A stretch of 39,913 bases of DNA from Pontibacter virosus (GCF_003096355.1 NZ_QEKI01000023.1:1-39913), one strand, 5' to 3'. Counted from the first letter of the stretch, positions 8,856-17,216 are shown. Program-made: numbers and translations. The notes: generated by a model from the sequence alone, not told the origin.

Positions 8856-9056
8856 CTAATCGCCCTCTTCCAGTATAAAAAGCTCGTTTACAGTCAAGCC
8901 AAACAGGTTCGACATTTTGAGAGCGAGCAAGGTGGAGGGCAGGTATTTATTTTTCTCGATGGCATTGATGGTCTGGCGGCTCACGCACAGGGCCTCGGCC
9001 AATTGCTCCTGGGTCATGTCTTTTTTGGCCCGCTCTACTTTGATGTTATTCTTCAT
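8856..9056 (-). CDS. small XRE-family transcriptional regulator
   Basis: This 66-residue protein is essentially a single helix-turn-helix domain: MTQEQLAEALCVSRQTINAI covers helices 2 and 3 (about residues 14-33), followed by the family-typical EKNKYLPSTLLALKMS and LFGLTVNELF. The ATG at 9056 is chosen; the open frame runs further upstream, but the extra residues do not look like this family. Its start overlaps the end of the membrane protein gene by 11 bases, so the two are translationally coupled. Such short XRE proteins are commonly encoded with a small multi-pass membrane protein, and the pair probably works as a sensor/regulator unit or autoregulates. The target is not visible. Confidence 0.88.
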   Translation of the reverse strand: MKNNIKVERAKKDMTQEQLAEALCVSRQTINAIEKNKYLPSTLLALKMSNLFGLTVNELFILEEGD

Positions 9057-9519
9057 CAGCCTCGAGCGCTTTGCGGATTTGATGGAGCCTGATCCTAAAA
9101 TAAATGTAGGTATAAAAGAGCAGCAGCGATAGTGCACCGAGCATCCCCCCGACATCGGGCATACCCATGGCTTTGCCTTCCAGCAGCCTGATCACGTTCG
9201 TGAACAAAGGCAGCATCAGTATCCCGACGATCAGGTAGTACACCCCTGTCATAAAAGCCTGGTAACGCAGGTGCTGCACCATCTCGTCTTCTTCCTTTTC
9301 TTCCGAGAAATTGAGCAAAGCCAGGCCTATCACAATGGGGTAGTAGACCATCGGGTAGGACCATTCTGTAAAAAAGTTCTGCCTATCTGCTATCAACCCC
9401 ACACTAAGCAGCGCCATACTCAAAAGCGCCATAACGGGGATACCGATGATCAACACCCAAAGGCCATAGCGCTTATACCTGTAGGGCAGCAATTTTACTT
9501 GTGGCAGAACTTCCTTCAT
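9046..9519 (-). CDS. four-helix membrane protein paired with XRE regulator
   Basis: The 157-residue protein has about four membrane segments (roughly 18-44, 53-70, 90-110 and 122-140), a charged loop EEKEEDE between the second and third, and a charged C-terminal tail. I recognise no named family. It is first in a two-gene minus-strand operon with the XRE regulator, overlapping it by 11 bases. Membrane protein plus short XRE protein is a recurrent pairing, so it may sense membrane state or modulate the regulator; this is inference from context. Confidence 0.75.
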   Translation of the reverse strand: MKEVLPQVKLLPYRYKRYGLWVLIIGIPVMALLSMALLSVGLIADRQNFFTEWSYPMVYYPIVIGLALLNFSEEKEEDEMVQHLRYQAFMTGVYYLIVGILMLPLFTNVIRLLEGKAMGMPDVGGMLGALSLLLFYTYIYFRIRLHQIRKALEADEE

Positions 9520-9836
9520 AAACGGCTTTTTGAATTATGTACGATTTGATTTACTAAAAGTATAATATATTTTACATAAAGCCAACAATTCTTTACAGAT
9601 GGACCTGTTAAGGTTTTGCAACTCAACCTAACGATAAGCTTATGGCTGTTAAAAATCCTGAGTAGAGGCACTTCTTCTTTTACTCAACACGGACACGGTG
9701 TACCTGTGCCTTCGGAAGAGTGAACCGTTTTATTGATATAATAAAGTAAATCAAATAGAAGGAGGCTGTAATAGTAGCTATACCTAAACCTTGCGCCCGC
9801 GCTACGTACACAAGGTATAACCTAAACTGAAAAACC
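9520..9836. other. 317-base divergent intergenic region
   Basis: This AT-rich space separates the minus-strand membrane protein and the plus-strand acidic protein, so it should hold two promoters. No full TTTG/TAnnTTTG pair was found. An inverted pair of the common heptamer is present: TATACCT at 9780-9786 and AGGTATA at 9812-9818, enclosing 25 bases just upstream of the acidic gene. No RNA gene is apparent. Confidence 0.4.
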
Positions 9837-10058
9837 ATGGAAACACCACGCGAAGACGATATTATTACCAACTCAGATGAAAGCGAGCGTCTGCCAGACG
9901 AGAATCCAGAGCCACTTGAAGGCGTTAAGAAGGAGGAGCGCGACATTATAGACGCTGAGCCGGAAGGTATAGAGGAAGGAGGCAATGCCGCAGCCAAAAA
10001 CGAAGAGGACACCCGCAAACTTGACGGCAGCAACGCCAATAATCTGAGAACGAAATAA
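9837..10058 (+). CDS. small acidic, probably disordered protein
   Basis: The 73-residue protein is rich in Glu and Asp (about a third of residues), with Pro, Asn and few hydrophobics, and has no signal peptide or membrane segment. Sequences such as EKV/EEG/DDE clusters suggest an intrinsically disordered cytoplasmic protein. The ATG at 9837 and a very strong terminator 12 bases after the stop support it as a stand-alone expressed gene. A longer open frame on the opposite strand over the same region has no such support. Function unknown; small acidic disordered proteins of this kind are sometimes stress-related, but nothing here shows that. Confidence 0.6.
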   Translation: METPREDDIITNSDESERLPDENPEPLEGVKKEERDIIDAEPEGIEEGGNAAAKNEEDTRKLDGSNANNLRTK

Positions 10059-10070
10059 ATTATTTTTTAT

Positions 10071-10121
10071 CGCAAAAGCCGCAGATAGCAGCATTGGGTG
10101 CTGCTATCTGCGGCTTTTGCG
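10071..10121 (+). terminator. strong terminator with 23-bp perfect stem
   Basis: A perfect 23-bp inverted repeat (10071-10093 and 10099-10121) encloses the five-base loop TTGGG. The base of the stem contains AAAAGCCGC/GCGGCTTTT, the usual pattern of terminators in this window. It ends the acidic-protein transcript. Confidence 0.8.
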
Positions 10122-10321
10122 TGTTGCAAGGGCTATTTATTAGCTTCAGAAATCCAAGTAAATATATCTAGCTATATAATAGCAGCATAAACACGAAAGC
10201 GGCAGCAAAACATAGCACTATTACAATATTCTAATAGGCTTTTTTATTTTAAAAAAGATTGATTCTACTATAATTATTTATTATTATTAAACTGAGATTC
10301 ACCGGGTTAACTCCACAGCTT

Positions 10322-10720
10322 ATGGTTTATTTCCAGACAGATTATCTGCTCGTAGAATACCATGTAGCCAGCCATGTGCTGCTTAGTCAGTGGTATGGCA
10401 AATGCAGTAGCCTGCAGTACAGGCAGGCGCTCATCAAGCTGATCAGGCTGGCCCGTGAACTGGGCGTGCCTTACGCTATTACGGACAGTCGCCTGCTCGC
10501 CCCATTAGCCCCCGATGACCTGGTCTGGACCCGCGATATATACGCACAGGCTTTCAGTCAGCTCCCGCTCAAGCGCGCTGCCTCCCTCCACCCCTTCGAC
10601 CCGGCTGCCAACCGCCAGTTCCAGCAAGTGTTTGTCAACAGCTCCGACCCGCTCCCCTTCGAAACCAAAGAGTTTGACGACCTCACCTCCGCTTACGACT
10701 GGCTTGTTTCCGAAGAATAA
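10322..10720 (+). CDS. STAS/SpoIIAA-like small protein
   Basis: The 132-residue protein has no signal or membrane segment. Its pattern is two N-terminal beta strands (YLLVEYH), an amphipathic helix (QYRQALIKLIRLARELG), a strand with Asp (YAITDSRLL), a middle helix, and a C-terminal segment FETKEFDDLTSAYDWL. That last segment resembles the F-x-D-x-x-x-A-x-x-W-L ending of SpoIIAA-like/STAS-fold proteins widespread in Hymenobacteraceae. The gene is monocistronic, with an AT-rich upstream region. A role in partner switching or lipid binding is possible for the fold, but no phosphorylatable Ser context is clear. Fold assignment is moderate; function unknown. Confidence 0.65.
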   Translation: MVYFQTDYLLVEYHVASHVLLSQWYGKCSSLQYRQALIKLIRLARELGVPYAITDSRLLAPLAPDDLVWTRDIYAQAFSQLPLKRAASLHPFDPAANRQFQQVFVNSSDPLPFETKEFDDLTSAYDWLVSEE

Positions 10721-10892
10721 GCAGCAGTTGCTGGTTTTGCCTGCTGCCCTGCAAACAGGTAGCCATACCTTGCCTCAAACTTTATTCTGTCTGCTTTCTC
10801 CATTATCCGGCTGTAAAAGTTATTGCTTATATTGTCAGGCTAAACACAGGCACACACCCCAACGAGCTTGTGCGTACACCTGAAAAGCACAC

Positions 10893-12257
10893 ATGCTATA
10901 CCTTGTTTTAAAGCTTATCTTACGCGCGGGCCTGTGGGTGTTCTTCCGCCGGTTTGTGGTGCGCAACCGGCACCTGATGCCGGCACGTGGTCCGCTGTTG
11001 GTGGTGGCCAACCACCCCAACACGTTCATGGATCCGATCGTGATTGCCTCGCTGCTGCCGCAACAGGTATACTTCATCGCGAAGAGCACGGTGTTCAGCT
11101 CACCGCTGCATAACTGGCTCCTTCACCGCATGAACCTCATTCCGATTCACCGCCAGCAAGATGCACCGGGTGTACCAATAGACAATGAAGCCACATTCAA
11201 GGCCAGCTACCAGGCACTGACGGAGCGCAAAACACTGCTTATTTTTCCGGAGGGAACCAGCTTCAACGAAAGGCGACTGCGTAAGATCAAGACAGGTACG
11301 GCCCGGATGGCGCTGGGCGCTGTAGCGCACTTGCCTGAGGTAGCTGACTTGCAGATACTCCCCGTGGGCCTCAACTACTCCGACCCCACCCGCTTTCGAA
11401 GCGATGTATTTGTAAATGTGGGGAAGCCAATAGCAGTCGCCCCTTACCTGGCACAGTACCAGCAGGATGAAAAGGGAACCGTTAACGAACTGACAGACCA
11501 GATTCGCCTGCAACTTGAGAAGTTAATAGTAGTGACTCCCTCTGATGACGAGGACGTGCTAGTAAGGCACATAGAACAGGTATACAAAGAAAAACTGGCG
11601 TCAAAAACGCCCATAGAAGCCCCCCGCCACGTGCGCGACTTTCTGCTGACAAGGGCAATTATGAAAGGGCTGGCGCACTTTCTGGAAACACAGCCGAGAC
11701 GGGTGGAGCGGTTTCGGGATAAAATGCGGTCGTATACCCGACAGCTGCAGGAACTGGACTTGCAGCACCTGCCCACAGGGGAGGAGAACAACGTACTGCT
11801 TCGTCACACGCTCGTTCGTACCCTGCTGCTGACACTTACCATGCCGCTATACCTGTATGGACTTCTTAACAATTACCTGGCCTATGTCATACCTTCCAAA
11901 GTAGCCGATGCGCTGACAGAAGAGCAGGAGTTCAGAGCACCGATCATGCTATCCGTGGGCATTTTCTCATTTCCTATACTATACGCACTGCAGGCAGGTA
12001 TCTTGTGGCACTTCTGGCCCAGCACCCTATACCTGCTACTATACCTGATCAGCCTGCCGGTGTCGGGCTTTTTTTCGTTGCGCTACTGGAACACGTTGCT
12101 GCGTGTGCGGGAGCATTGGTTGCTGCTACGCCTTTTTCTAAGCAACAGCCCGGTTGCAGAAAGCCTGAAGCGGCAGCGTCAGGAGTTGATAGAGGAGCTG
12201 GAAAGTGCTAGAAAAGAGTACCTTCACCAGCAAACCGGCAGCCAAAGCCCCGGTTAA
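10893..12257 (+). CDS. PlsC-like lysophospholipid/glycerol-phosphate acyltransferase with C-terminal membrane helices
   Basis: The 454-residue protein carries the acyltransferase blocks in order: VVANHPNTFMDP near 37-48 (N40, H41 and D47; the spacing is H-x5-D rather than the usual H-x4-D, a known variant), a middle Arg-containing block (IPIHR), and FPEGTS at 118-123 for phosphate binding. A conserved LPVGLNY block follows. The C-terminal third holds three or four membrane segments (about 305-330, 348-372 and 375-397) and a charged helical tail, longer than classic PlsC (about 240 residues). It probably transfers acyl chains to a lysophospholipid or glycerol phosphate at the inner membrane. 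The exact acceptor is not determined. Confidence 0.85.
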   Translation: MLYLVLKLILRAGLWVFFRRFVVRNRHLMPARGPLLVVANHPNTFMDPIVIASLLPQQVYFIAKSTVFSSPLHNWLLHRMNLIPIHRQQDAPGVPIDNEATFKASYQALTERKTLLIFPEGTSFNERRLRKIKTGTARMALGAVAHLPEVADLQILPVGLNYSDPTRFRSDVFVNVGKPIAVAPYLAQYQQDEKGTVNELTDQIRLQLEKLIVVTPSDDEDVLVRHIEQVYKEKLASKTPIEAPRHVRDFLLTRAIMKGLAHFLETQPRRVERFRDKMRSYTRQLQELDLQHLPTGEENNVLLRHTLVRTLLLTLTMPLYLYGLLNNYLAYVIPSKVADALTEEQEFRAPIMLSVGIFSFPILYALQAGILWHFWPSTLYLLLYLISLPVSGFFSLRYWNTLLRVREHWLLLRLFLSNSPVAESLKRQRQELIEELESARKEYLHQQTGSQSPG

Positions 12258-12431
12258 AAGCGTGTCTGTTTTTCTTCACCTATACCTGTTTATCTGTTTC
12301 GGAGACCCCGCGCATAGTATCCAAACAGGATTTATCCAGTCTATTTCCTTAAAAAAGCTATCTAAATAGCACTAGTTCCGTAAATAGGATACTGAAATCT
12401 AATTTTTACAGTATTACAAACAACAAGGACT

Positions 12432-12932
12432 ATGAAAAAGACATTTGTAAACATGCTCGCTCTATCTTTTGTAGCGGCAACGGTAATGACCGGATGTGCA
12501 GACACCACTACTACCGGTACTGATTCTACAGATACCGATATGAACGGCACTACAACCGGTACGACTACTGGCACAACAACCACAGGCACTACAACCGGTA
12601 CGACTACCGGAACTACAACAGGTACTACGACTGGTACTACCACCGGAACCACAACGGGTACCACAACCGGCACAACAACAGGAACTACTACGGGCACAAC
12701 CACTGGTACAACAACAGGAACTACCACAGGAACCACGACTGGAACTACCACAGGTACTACCACTGGCACTACAACCGGTACAACTACTGGGACCACAACC
12801 GGCACAACCACTGGAACGACTACCGGGACAACTACCGGAACGACTACAGGCACCACAACTGGAACCACAACTGGCACAACGACTGGTACAACTACAGGAG
12901 GAACAACCACAATGGGTACAGCTCCTAGATAG
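12432..12932 (+). CDS. lipoprotein made of about 29 TTTG tetrapeptide repeats
   Basis: The 166-residue protein starts with a lipoprotein signal (MKKTFVNMLALSFVAA, Cys at 22 in VMTGC). A short TTTTGTDSTDTD linker follows, then almost pure Thr-Thr-Thr-Gly units to residue ~155. One early unit has four Thr. It ends in MGTAPR. The DNA unit is 12 bases, but the third codon positions vary freely (ACT/ACC/ACA/ACG, GGT/GGC/GGA/GGG), so it is not a fresh DNA expansion. The Thr-rich array is likely extended or disordered on the cell surface or in the periplasm, and Thr could be O-glycosylated (Bacteroidetes modify D-T/S-hydrophobic sites, which are few here). It has its own terminator. No known family. 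Confidence 0.75.
   Translation: MKKTFVNMLALSFVAATVMTGCADTTTTGTDSTDTDMNGTTTGTTTGTTTTGTTTGTTTGTTTGTTTGTTTGTTTGTTTGTTTGTTTGTTTGTTTGTTTGTTTGTTTGTTTGTTTGTTTGTTTGTTTGTTTGTTTGTTTGTTTGTTTGTTTGTTTGGTTTMGTAPR
12543..12905 (+). repeat. 12-base coding tandem repeat (ACN ACN ACN GGN)
   Basis: About 29 tandem copies of a 12-base unit encode TTTG. The amino acid pattern is nearly perfect while third positions differ between copies. The opposite strand is also open through the array simply because of the codon pattern. Confidence 0.9.
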
Positions 12933-12957
12933 GAGTTTTACTTAGGCACTGATAAGT

Positions 12958-12999
12958 AAAAAGGCAAGTACCTCTTCGGTCTTTGCCTTTTTGCTTTTT
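12958..12999 (+). terminator. terminator of the repeat lipoprotein gene
   Basis: AAAAAGGCAA pairs with TTGCCTTTTT (12983-12992) and a further T-rich run GCTTTTTT follows. It lies 26 bases after the stop codon. Confidence 0.8.
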
Positions 13000-13022
13000 T
13001 AACCATAACCCTTAATTACACC

Positions 13023-14537
13023 ATGCATCAACTGCAACAATACTTGCACCGTGTTTTTACAGTTGACCTGCGAGCCCTGGCCGTGATGCGCATTTGGGTA
13101 GCCGGCATCATTATAACTGACCTGGCTATACGTGCCACCGATCTCGAGGCGCACTATTCAAACATGGGTGTATTGCCGCTGCATGTGCTGCATCAATTTG
13201 GCTGGCATCCCTACCACTTCTCCTTCCATACCTTAAGCGGGCTCTGGCAGGTGCAGGCCGTACTGTTTCTGATAGCCGCCGTTTTTGCCGTTTTCCTACT
13301 CCTGGGGTATAAGACGCGCACAGCCACCATTATTAGCTGGGTGCTGCTTGTATCGCTTCAAAACCGGAACACCTTTATAGCACAGGGAGGAGATGATCTT
13401 CTCCGCATGCTGCTCTTCTGGGGTATGTTTCTGCCTTGGGGAAAGTGCTACAGCTATGATGCTGCCAAAGCTCCAAGGCCTGCGTTGCAGCAAACCACCT
13501 ATTTCAGTGCGGCGACAGTGGCCTACATCATGCAGATTTTCCTGGTTTACTTCTGCACGGCCTTGCTCAAAAACTCACCGGAGTGGCACACCGAAGGCAC
13601 CGCCCTCTACTACGCCCTCAGCCTCGACCAGATCCTGATGCCCGTCGGCAAACTGATATACCCCTACCCGGAGCTACTGAAATTCCTGACGCTCAGCGCC
13701 TGGTATACTGAATTGCTGCTTCCCTTTCTGCTGTTGATTCCCTTTTACAACCATGTATGGCGGCTTGTCGTGGTCGGAGTCCTGTTCATATTCCACATCA
13801 GCATCAGCCTGACCTTGTTTGTCGGTCTGTTTTACCTCATTAATATCGCCTCCATCTCCGGTTTGCTCCCGCCACAGGCCATGAACTGGGCGGAGCGAAA
13901 GTTCTTCACCTCATTCAGAAGACCATTGTCAGGTCAGTTTCAGCGCATATTCAAAGGCTTTAGAAGTCCGGCTCAGCTGCGGCTGCAGATTAGCATGCAG
14001 AAGCCGATGCTTTCCAAGCAACAGTTGCAGTACGCCCGCGAAGGATTTGTAACTTTTGTGCTGATTTACTGCATCTGGTGGAATCTGGCAGGAGCAACTG
14101 CCCGGGTGCCCACCATGCCGGATTCTACCACCTGGTTTGGCAACCTGCTGCGCGTAGACCAGCGCTGGGGCATGTTCGCCCCAGCTGTGTTTAAAGATGA
14201 TGGTTGGTATGTGTTGGAAGGCCAGGCAGCCAACGGCCAGCTTATCGATTTGAACCGTGAGGGGAAGGAAGCAGATTACGCCAAACCTGCCTCCGTTATG
14301 AGCATGTTTAAAAACGACCGCTGGCGTAAATACTCTGAAAATTACCTGTTTGTGCACTATGCATTTCTCAGGCCCTACTATTGCAACTACCTGGTGCGCC
14401 GCTGGAACGAAGCACACCCAACCAATCCTGTAAAAGAACTGCAGGTAGTATACATGAAAGAGTATACCCTGCCCGATTACCAGCCAGTTGTGCCCCAAAA
14501 AGAAGTGCTCTGCATCTGTGCCAATCTACCAGAGTAG
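13023..14537 (+). CDS. HTTM-domain membrane protein (vitamin K-dependent carboxylase-like)
   Basis: The 504-residue protein matches the HTTM pattern: RALAVMRIWVAGIIITDL near the N-terminus, a short HYSNMGVLP segment, then several membrane helices with GYKTRTATIISW, the QNRNTFIAQGGDDLLR loop and FLPWGKCYS (around 100-145), and further helices to about 285. A last helix lies near 340-360. The soluble C-terminal part (about 365-504) carries the RWGMFAP motif seen in this group. HTTM proteins resemble the membrane part of gamma-glutamyl carboxylase, but bacterial members have no proven reaction. The gene stands alone after a terminator. It probably acts at the inner membrane; substrate unknown. 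Confidence 0.85.
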   Translation: MHQLQQYLHRVFTVDLRALAVMRIWVAGIIITDLAIRATDLEAHYSNMGVLPLHVLHQFGWHPYHFSFHTLSGLWQVQAVLFLIAAVFAVFLLLGYKTRTATIISWVLLVSLQNRNTFIAQGGDDLLRMLLFWGMFLPWGKCYSYDAAKAPRPALQQTTYFSAATVAYIMQIFLVYFCTALLKNSPEWHTEGTALYYALSLDQILMPVGKLIYPYPELLKFLTLSAWYTELLLPFLLLIPFYNHVWRLVVVGVLFIFHISISLTLFVGLFYLINIASISGLLPPQAMNWAERKFFTSFRRPLSGQFQRIFKGFRSPAQLRLQISMQKPMLSKQQLQYAREGFVTFVLIYCIWWNLAGATARVPTMPDSTTWFGNLLRVDQRWGMFAPAVFKDDGWYVLEGQAANGQLIDLNREGKEADYAKPASVMSMFKNDRWRKYSENYLFVHYAFLRPYYCNYLVRRWNEAHPTNPVKELQVVYMKEYTLPDYQPVVPQKEVLCICANLPE

Positions 14538-14583
14538 ACCAATCACAGGTACAGAGCACAAGGTGATGCCTTGATATCAGGTA

Positions 14584-15030
14584 TCAGCACTTTTTGTCGT
14601 TGCAGGCGAGTGTGCTGCCTACAGCAGCGGCTACCAGGCCACCCAGCAGGTATAGCCCTACTGTCATGGCGCGGGTACTGTTGGTGCGGTTGCTTGGGTC
14701 AGAGCCCAGCCCCATTGGACCGGGCAATAACACAGCGCCTGCCCCTGCCCCGGCTCCCAACAGGCTGCCTCGTAACCAGGTATCTTTGCCGGACCCGGCC
14801 AGGCTGTAGTACAGTGAGTTTGAAACCACATCACCCACCATGGCCCAGGTACGCAGGGTGCCTGCGGCAGGCGGCTGCGCACCGGCTTTCTTCATAATCT
14901 TTGAAATAGCCCGCATCCCCAGCACATCCATGCGGGGTGCCTCAGGTACCAGTCTGCGCAGGGTTTCATGTGCGATCGTTAAGGAAACGGCCCCTGCCAG
15001 TCCGCTTACCAGTGCTTTACTTATTCCCAT
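14584..15030 (-). CDS. small hydrophobic membrane protein, unknown family
   Basis: The 148-residue protein has a hydrophobic N-terminus (KALVSGLAGAVSLTIA), a Gly/Ala-rich middle segment with GAGAGAGAVLLPGPMGLG near 93-110, and a final membrane helix (about 122-142) ending in a polar tail with two Cys (TLACNDKKC). The charged part ETLRRLVPEAPRMD lies at 22-35. It probably spans the membrane two to four times. It follows another minus-strand gene, but a strong terminator lies between them, so it is probably expressed alone. No family is recognised. Confidence 0.65.
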   Translation of the reverse strand: MGISKALVSGLAGAVSLTIAHETLRRLVPEAPRMDVLGMRAISKIMKKAGAQPPAAGTLRTWAMVGDVVSNSLYYSLAGSGKDTWLRGSLLGAGAGAGAVLLPGPMGLGSDPSNRTNSTRAMTVGLYLLGGLVAAAVGSTLACNDKKC

Positions 15031-15112
15031 AGTATTCGCTTCTTCATAGAATTATTGAGGTCTTTGTGTTGCTATACGCAGGATTTGCCTTTGTGCTATA
15101 GCTGTACGAAAC

Positions 15113-15141
15113 AAAAAGCCGGGTTAATCACCCGGCTTTTT
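15113..15141 (-). terminator. terminator downstream of the Ser/Asn/Gln-rich protein gene
   Basis: A 12-bp perfect stem, AAAAAGCCGGGT with ACCCGGCTTTTT, encloses a five-base loop. It lies directly after the stop of the minus-strand gene ending at 15167. The symmetric A/T ends would also allow termination in the other direction. Confidence 0.85.
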
Positions 15142-15166
15142 GCCATATAAATTATCGTTGAAACAA

Positions 15167-15613
15167 CTATCTGTTGCTTCCCAGATTCTTATTCAGGTTT
15201 CTGTTCAGCTTGTTTTGTGCGTTGGCACTTTTTGAGCCCATTTTACCCGACTTGTTTTTGTTCATCGAGTTCATGGCTACCCAGCCTGCGCCCAGTGCCA
15301 GCAAAGAGCCACCTACTACTTTCTGCGTAGTGCTCAGGCCATTCACTTTGTTCATGGTGCTGTTGCCAAACTCCTGCAGTTTGCCTGTCAGGTTGTTCAG
15401 GTTTTCTTTCTTGAAAGTGTCCTTCCAGTTCGATTTGCCTGAAGCAGACGATTGGCTGCTTCCAGATAAGTTTCTGGCTGACGACTGGTTTCTGTCGCCC
15501 ATGCTTGAAGCTGAAGACTGGCTAGAGCCAATATTCGATGTATTTGGTTGTGAGCTGCTCTGAGCTGATGGATTCTGATTCGATTGCGAATTCTTATTCG
15601 TTTTGTTTTCCAT
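15167..15613 (-). CDS. Ser/Asn/Gln-rich protein with one hydrophobic segment
   Basis: From the ATG at 15613 the protein has 148 residues; an upstream in-frame ATG at 15646 is less likely because the MENKTNKN start fits a polar N-terminus. The first half is low-complexity Ser, Asn and Gln (repeats of SSQ/SSAS). The middle part (WKDTFKKENLNNLTGKLQEFG) is amphipathic. A Gly/Ala-rich hydrophobic stretch, VVGGSLLALGAGWVAM, lies near 100-117 and is followed by a Lys/Asn-rich basic tail. It may be a membrane-attached or surface-linked disordered protein. No known family. Confidence 0.6.
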   Translation of the reverse strand: MENKTNKNSQSNQNPSAQSSSQPNTSNIGSSQSSASSMGDRNQSSARNLSGSSQSSASGKSNWKDTFKKENLNNLTGKLQEFGNSTMNKVNGLSTTQKVVGGSLLALGAGWVAMNSMNKNKSGKMGSKSANAQNKLNRNLNKNLGSNR

Positions 15614-15894
15614 AGTTAAGTTTGTTTTAATTAAACACATGTACACCTCGTCATACGTCCACAGTTGGCTTGATGAGACAGGGTGTCAGACTTATATGTA
15701 TCGGATTTTGGAGTGTAGGGTTTCACATGCCTCTCATATTCCACGCTGCGCACAAGTCAGGCCTGCAATAATCATATGCGCACCAGCAGCCCAGCAACAA
15801 GGCGTATACAGAGATTGTGAGTCTATCCGTAAGCAGTCTAAAGGCTGTACTTTTTAAACCAGGCCATTGCTTATACCTATATCTATGTGCTTAC

Positions 15895-17151
15895 TTACAA
15901 CTGATGCACCCGCAGCTTTTTGAGGGCTTCTCTTAACTCGGGTCGCTCGTCCTCCTCTACCTCCTGCATCGCTTTTTGTGGTTGATAGAATTGTAGAATG
16001 TTTTGTCTTAAAGCAGGGCTCGTGTTTTTGAAATCAGATTTGGCAAGTTTTTGTAGCAGTTCAGCGTACGTCTCGTCCGTTAGTTTGTAGTCGCCGGGTT
16101 TCACTGGCTCCCCCGTGTCGAGCTGCATATTAGCCAGCTTTAGTTGGCCTTGTTGCCTGAGCTGCTTTATAAGTTCTGTGTAATTCTCGACGGTGGTGTT
16201 AAAGCTATGATAGAATAGTTTCTCTGCCTCGGGGGTTGGCGGCTTAAAGGCAAGTGTCCGGAAAGGCCCTAGTTTGGGGAGCACCTTAATGATCCAGGCT
16301 GCGAAACGAGCGAATATATTAGGTCTATCGTAGTCTGTGCCATAGGTCTTGTTAAACTCCGCACGCTTCATGTGGTAGTGAAATTTGTTGCGGGTTATAC
16401 TTGGGCTTGCCTCTTGTATGTCACTTTTCTTGGCCTGCCAGGCGGCTTTGGTCAGGTCAGGTATAAAACCACGAATGGTATAGCGGTAGGTCCCGATCGC
16501 CAGCGGCACGTTCATAAACACGTCGTTCAGCTCAAGCCCATACGTTTCCAGAAATGTGCGTTCCAATAACTCCTTCGACACCTTGAACCCGATAAAAGAC
16601 TGGTATTCCTCAGGCGCGTAATTGCCTCGTGCCACCTGCAGCACGTCAAAGCCGAACTCTGTTTTGATGTGCGACACGGCATCTTGAGCATACGTTACCT
16701 CTTTCCCATGCTCAGCTCCAACCTTAGGATACACCAGCGCCACCGCTTTGTTGGTCCCCAATGGGTGCCCGTGTATGTCGGCATTGTAGTGCGACAAGGC
16801 GCCAAGCGCAAAGCTGTACTCTTCTATTGTAGTGGATGATTTGATGAGGTTTTCTACAAAATCACCACTGTGAACATAGTGGGTCAGGTCTGTGAAAAAG
16901 GTGTTGCCAAACGGAAAGTAGCCCATGTCCTGCACAATAGAACCCCCATAGGCATGTGCATGCGCCTGTTGCAGATCCTCGTCTGTCGCGTTGGGAAAAC
17001 GCTTGCGCAGCAGGGGCTCGATAGAGTCTTTCCAGGCAGCATCGATAATGGCCTGGTGCGTGAGGACGCCATAGGCGCGCGCAGTGGTCGTCGTTAGAAA
17101 CAGGTATATAAACAGGGCCAAATAGCTTAGCCTCTTAAGGGTGCAGTTCAT
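15895..17151 (-). CDS. zinc-dependent phospholipase C family protein
   Basis: The 418-residue protein has a signal peptide (hydrophobic 8-22, cut near TTARA at about 26). The N-terminal domain carries the His/Asp pattern of the zinc-dependent phospholipase C fold: YGVLTHQAIID (H32), DMGYFPFG (D75), LTHYVHSGDF (H91, H94) and ALGALSHYNADIHGHP (H121, D125, H129). The enzymes of this fold hydrolyse phospholipid head groups or bind zinc in related roles. The C-terminal half (about 200-418) is mostly helical and not recognised. It is probably periplasmic or secreted. The catalytic residues look complete, but the substrate is not established for the bacterial members of this group. Confidence 0.8.
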   Translation of the reverse strand: MNCTLKRLSYLALFIYLFLTTTTARAYGVLTHQAIIDAAWKDSIEPLLRKRFPNATDEDLQQAHAHAYGGSIVQDMGYFPFGNTFFTDLTHYVHSGDFVENLIKSSTTIEEYSFALGALSHYNADIHGHPLGTNKAVALVYPKVGAEHGKEVTYAQDAVSHIKTEFGFDVLQVARGNYAPEEYQSFIGFKVSKELLERTFLETYGLELNDVFMNVPLAIGTYRYTIRGFIPDLTKAAWQAKKSDIQEASPSITRNKFHYHMKRAEFNKTYGTDYDRPNIFARFAAWIIKVLPKLGPFRTLAFKPPTPEAEKLFYHSFNTTVENYTELIKQLRQQGQLKLANMQLDTGEPVKPGDYKLTDETYAELLQKLAKSDFKNTSPALRQNILQFYQPQKAMQEVEEDERPELREALKKLRVHQL

Positions 17152-17216
17152 GATAGTAGGTATGCGTCAGGCATTATACGCAGAAGCTGCACAATAGATA
17201 GTATAGGAACTATATT

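Noticed and set aside
9680..10039. Minus-strand open frame of 119 codons opposite the acidic protein
   Set aside because: It overlaps a plus-strand gene with its own strong terminator, and its sequence is Ser-rich without structure.
12543..12905. CRISPR-like periodicity
   Set aside because: The unit is 12 bases, contiguous and coding; there are no spacers.
12362..12910. Long minus-strand open frame rich in VVVP repeats opposite the TTTG array
   Set aside because: It is a by-product of the codon pattern of the plus-strand repeat; the plus-strand reading has a signal peptide, Cys and a terminator.
14563..14585. Stem-loop between HTTM and the small membrane protein gene
   Set aside because: The stem is short, imperfect and overlaps the stop codon of the minus-strand gene, with no T run.
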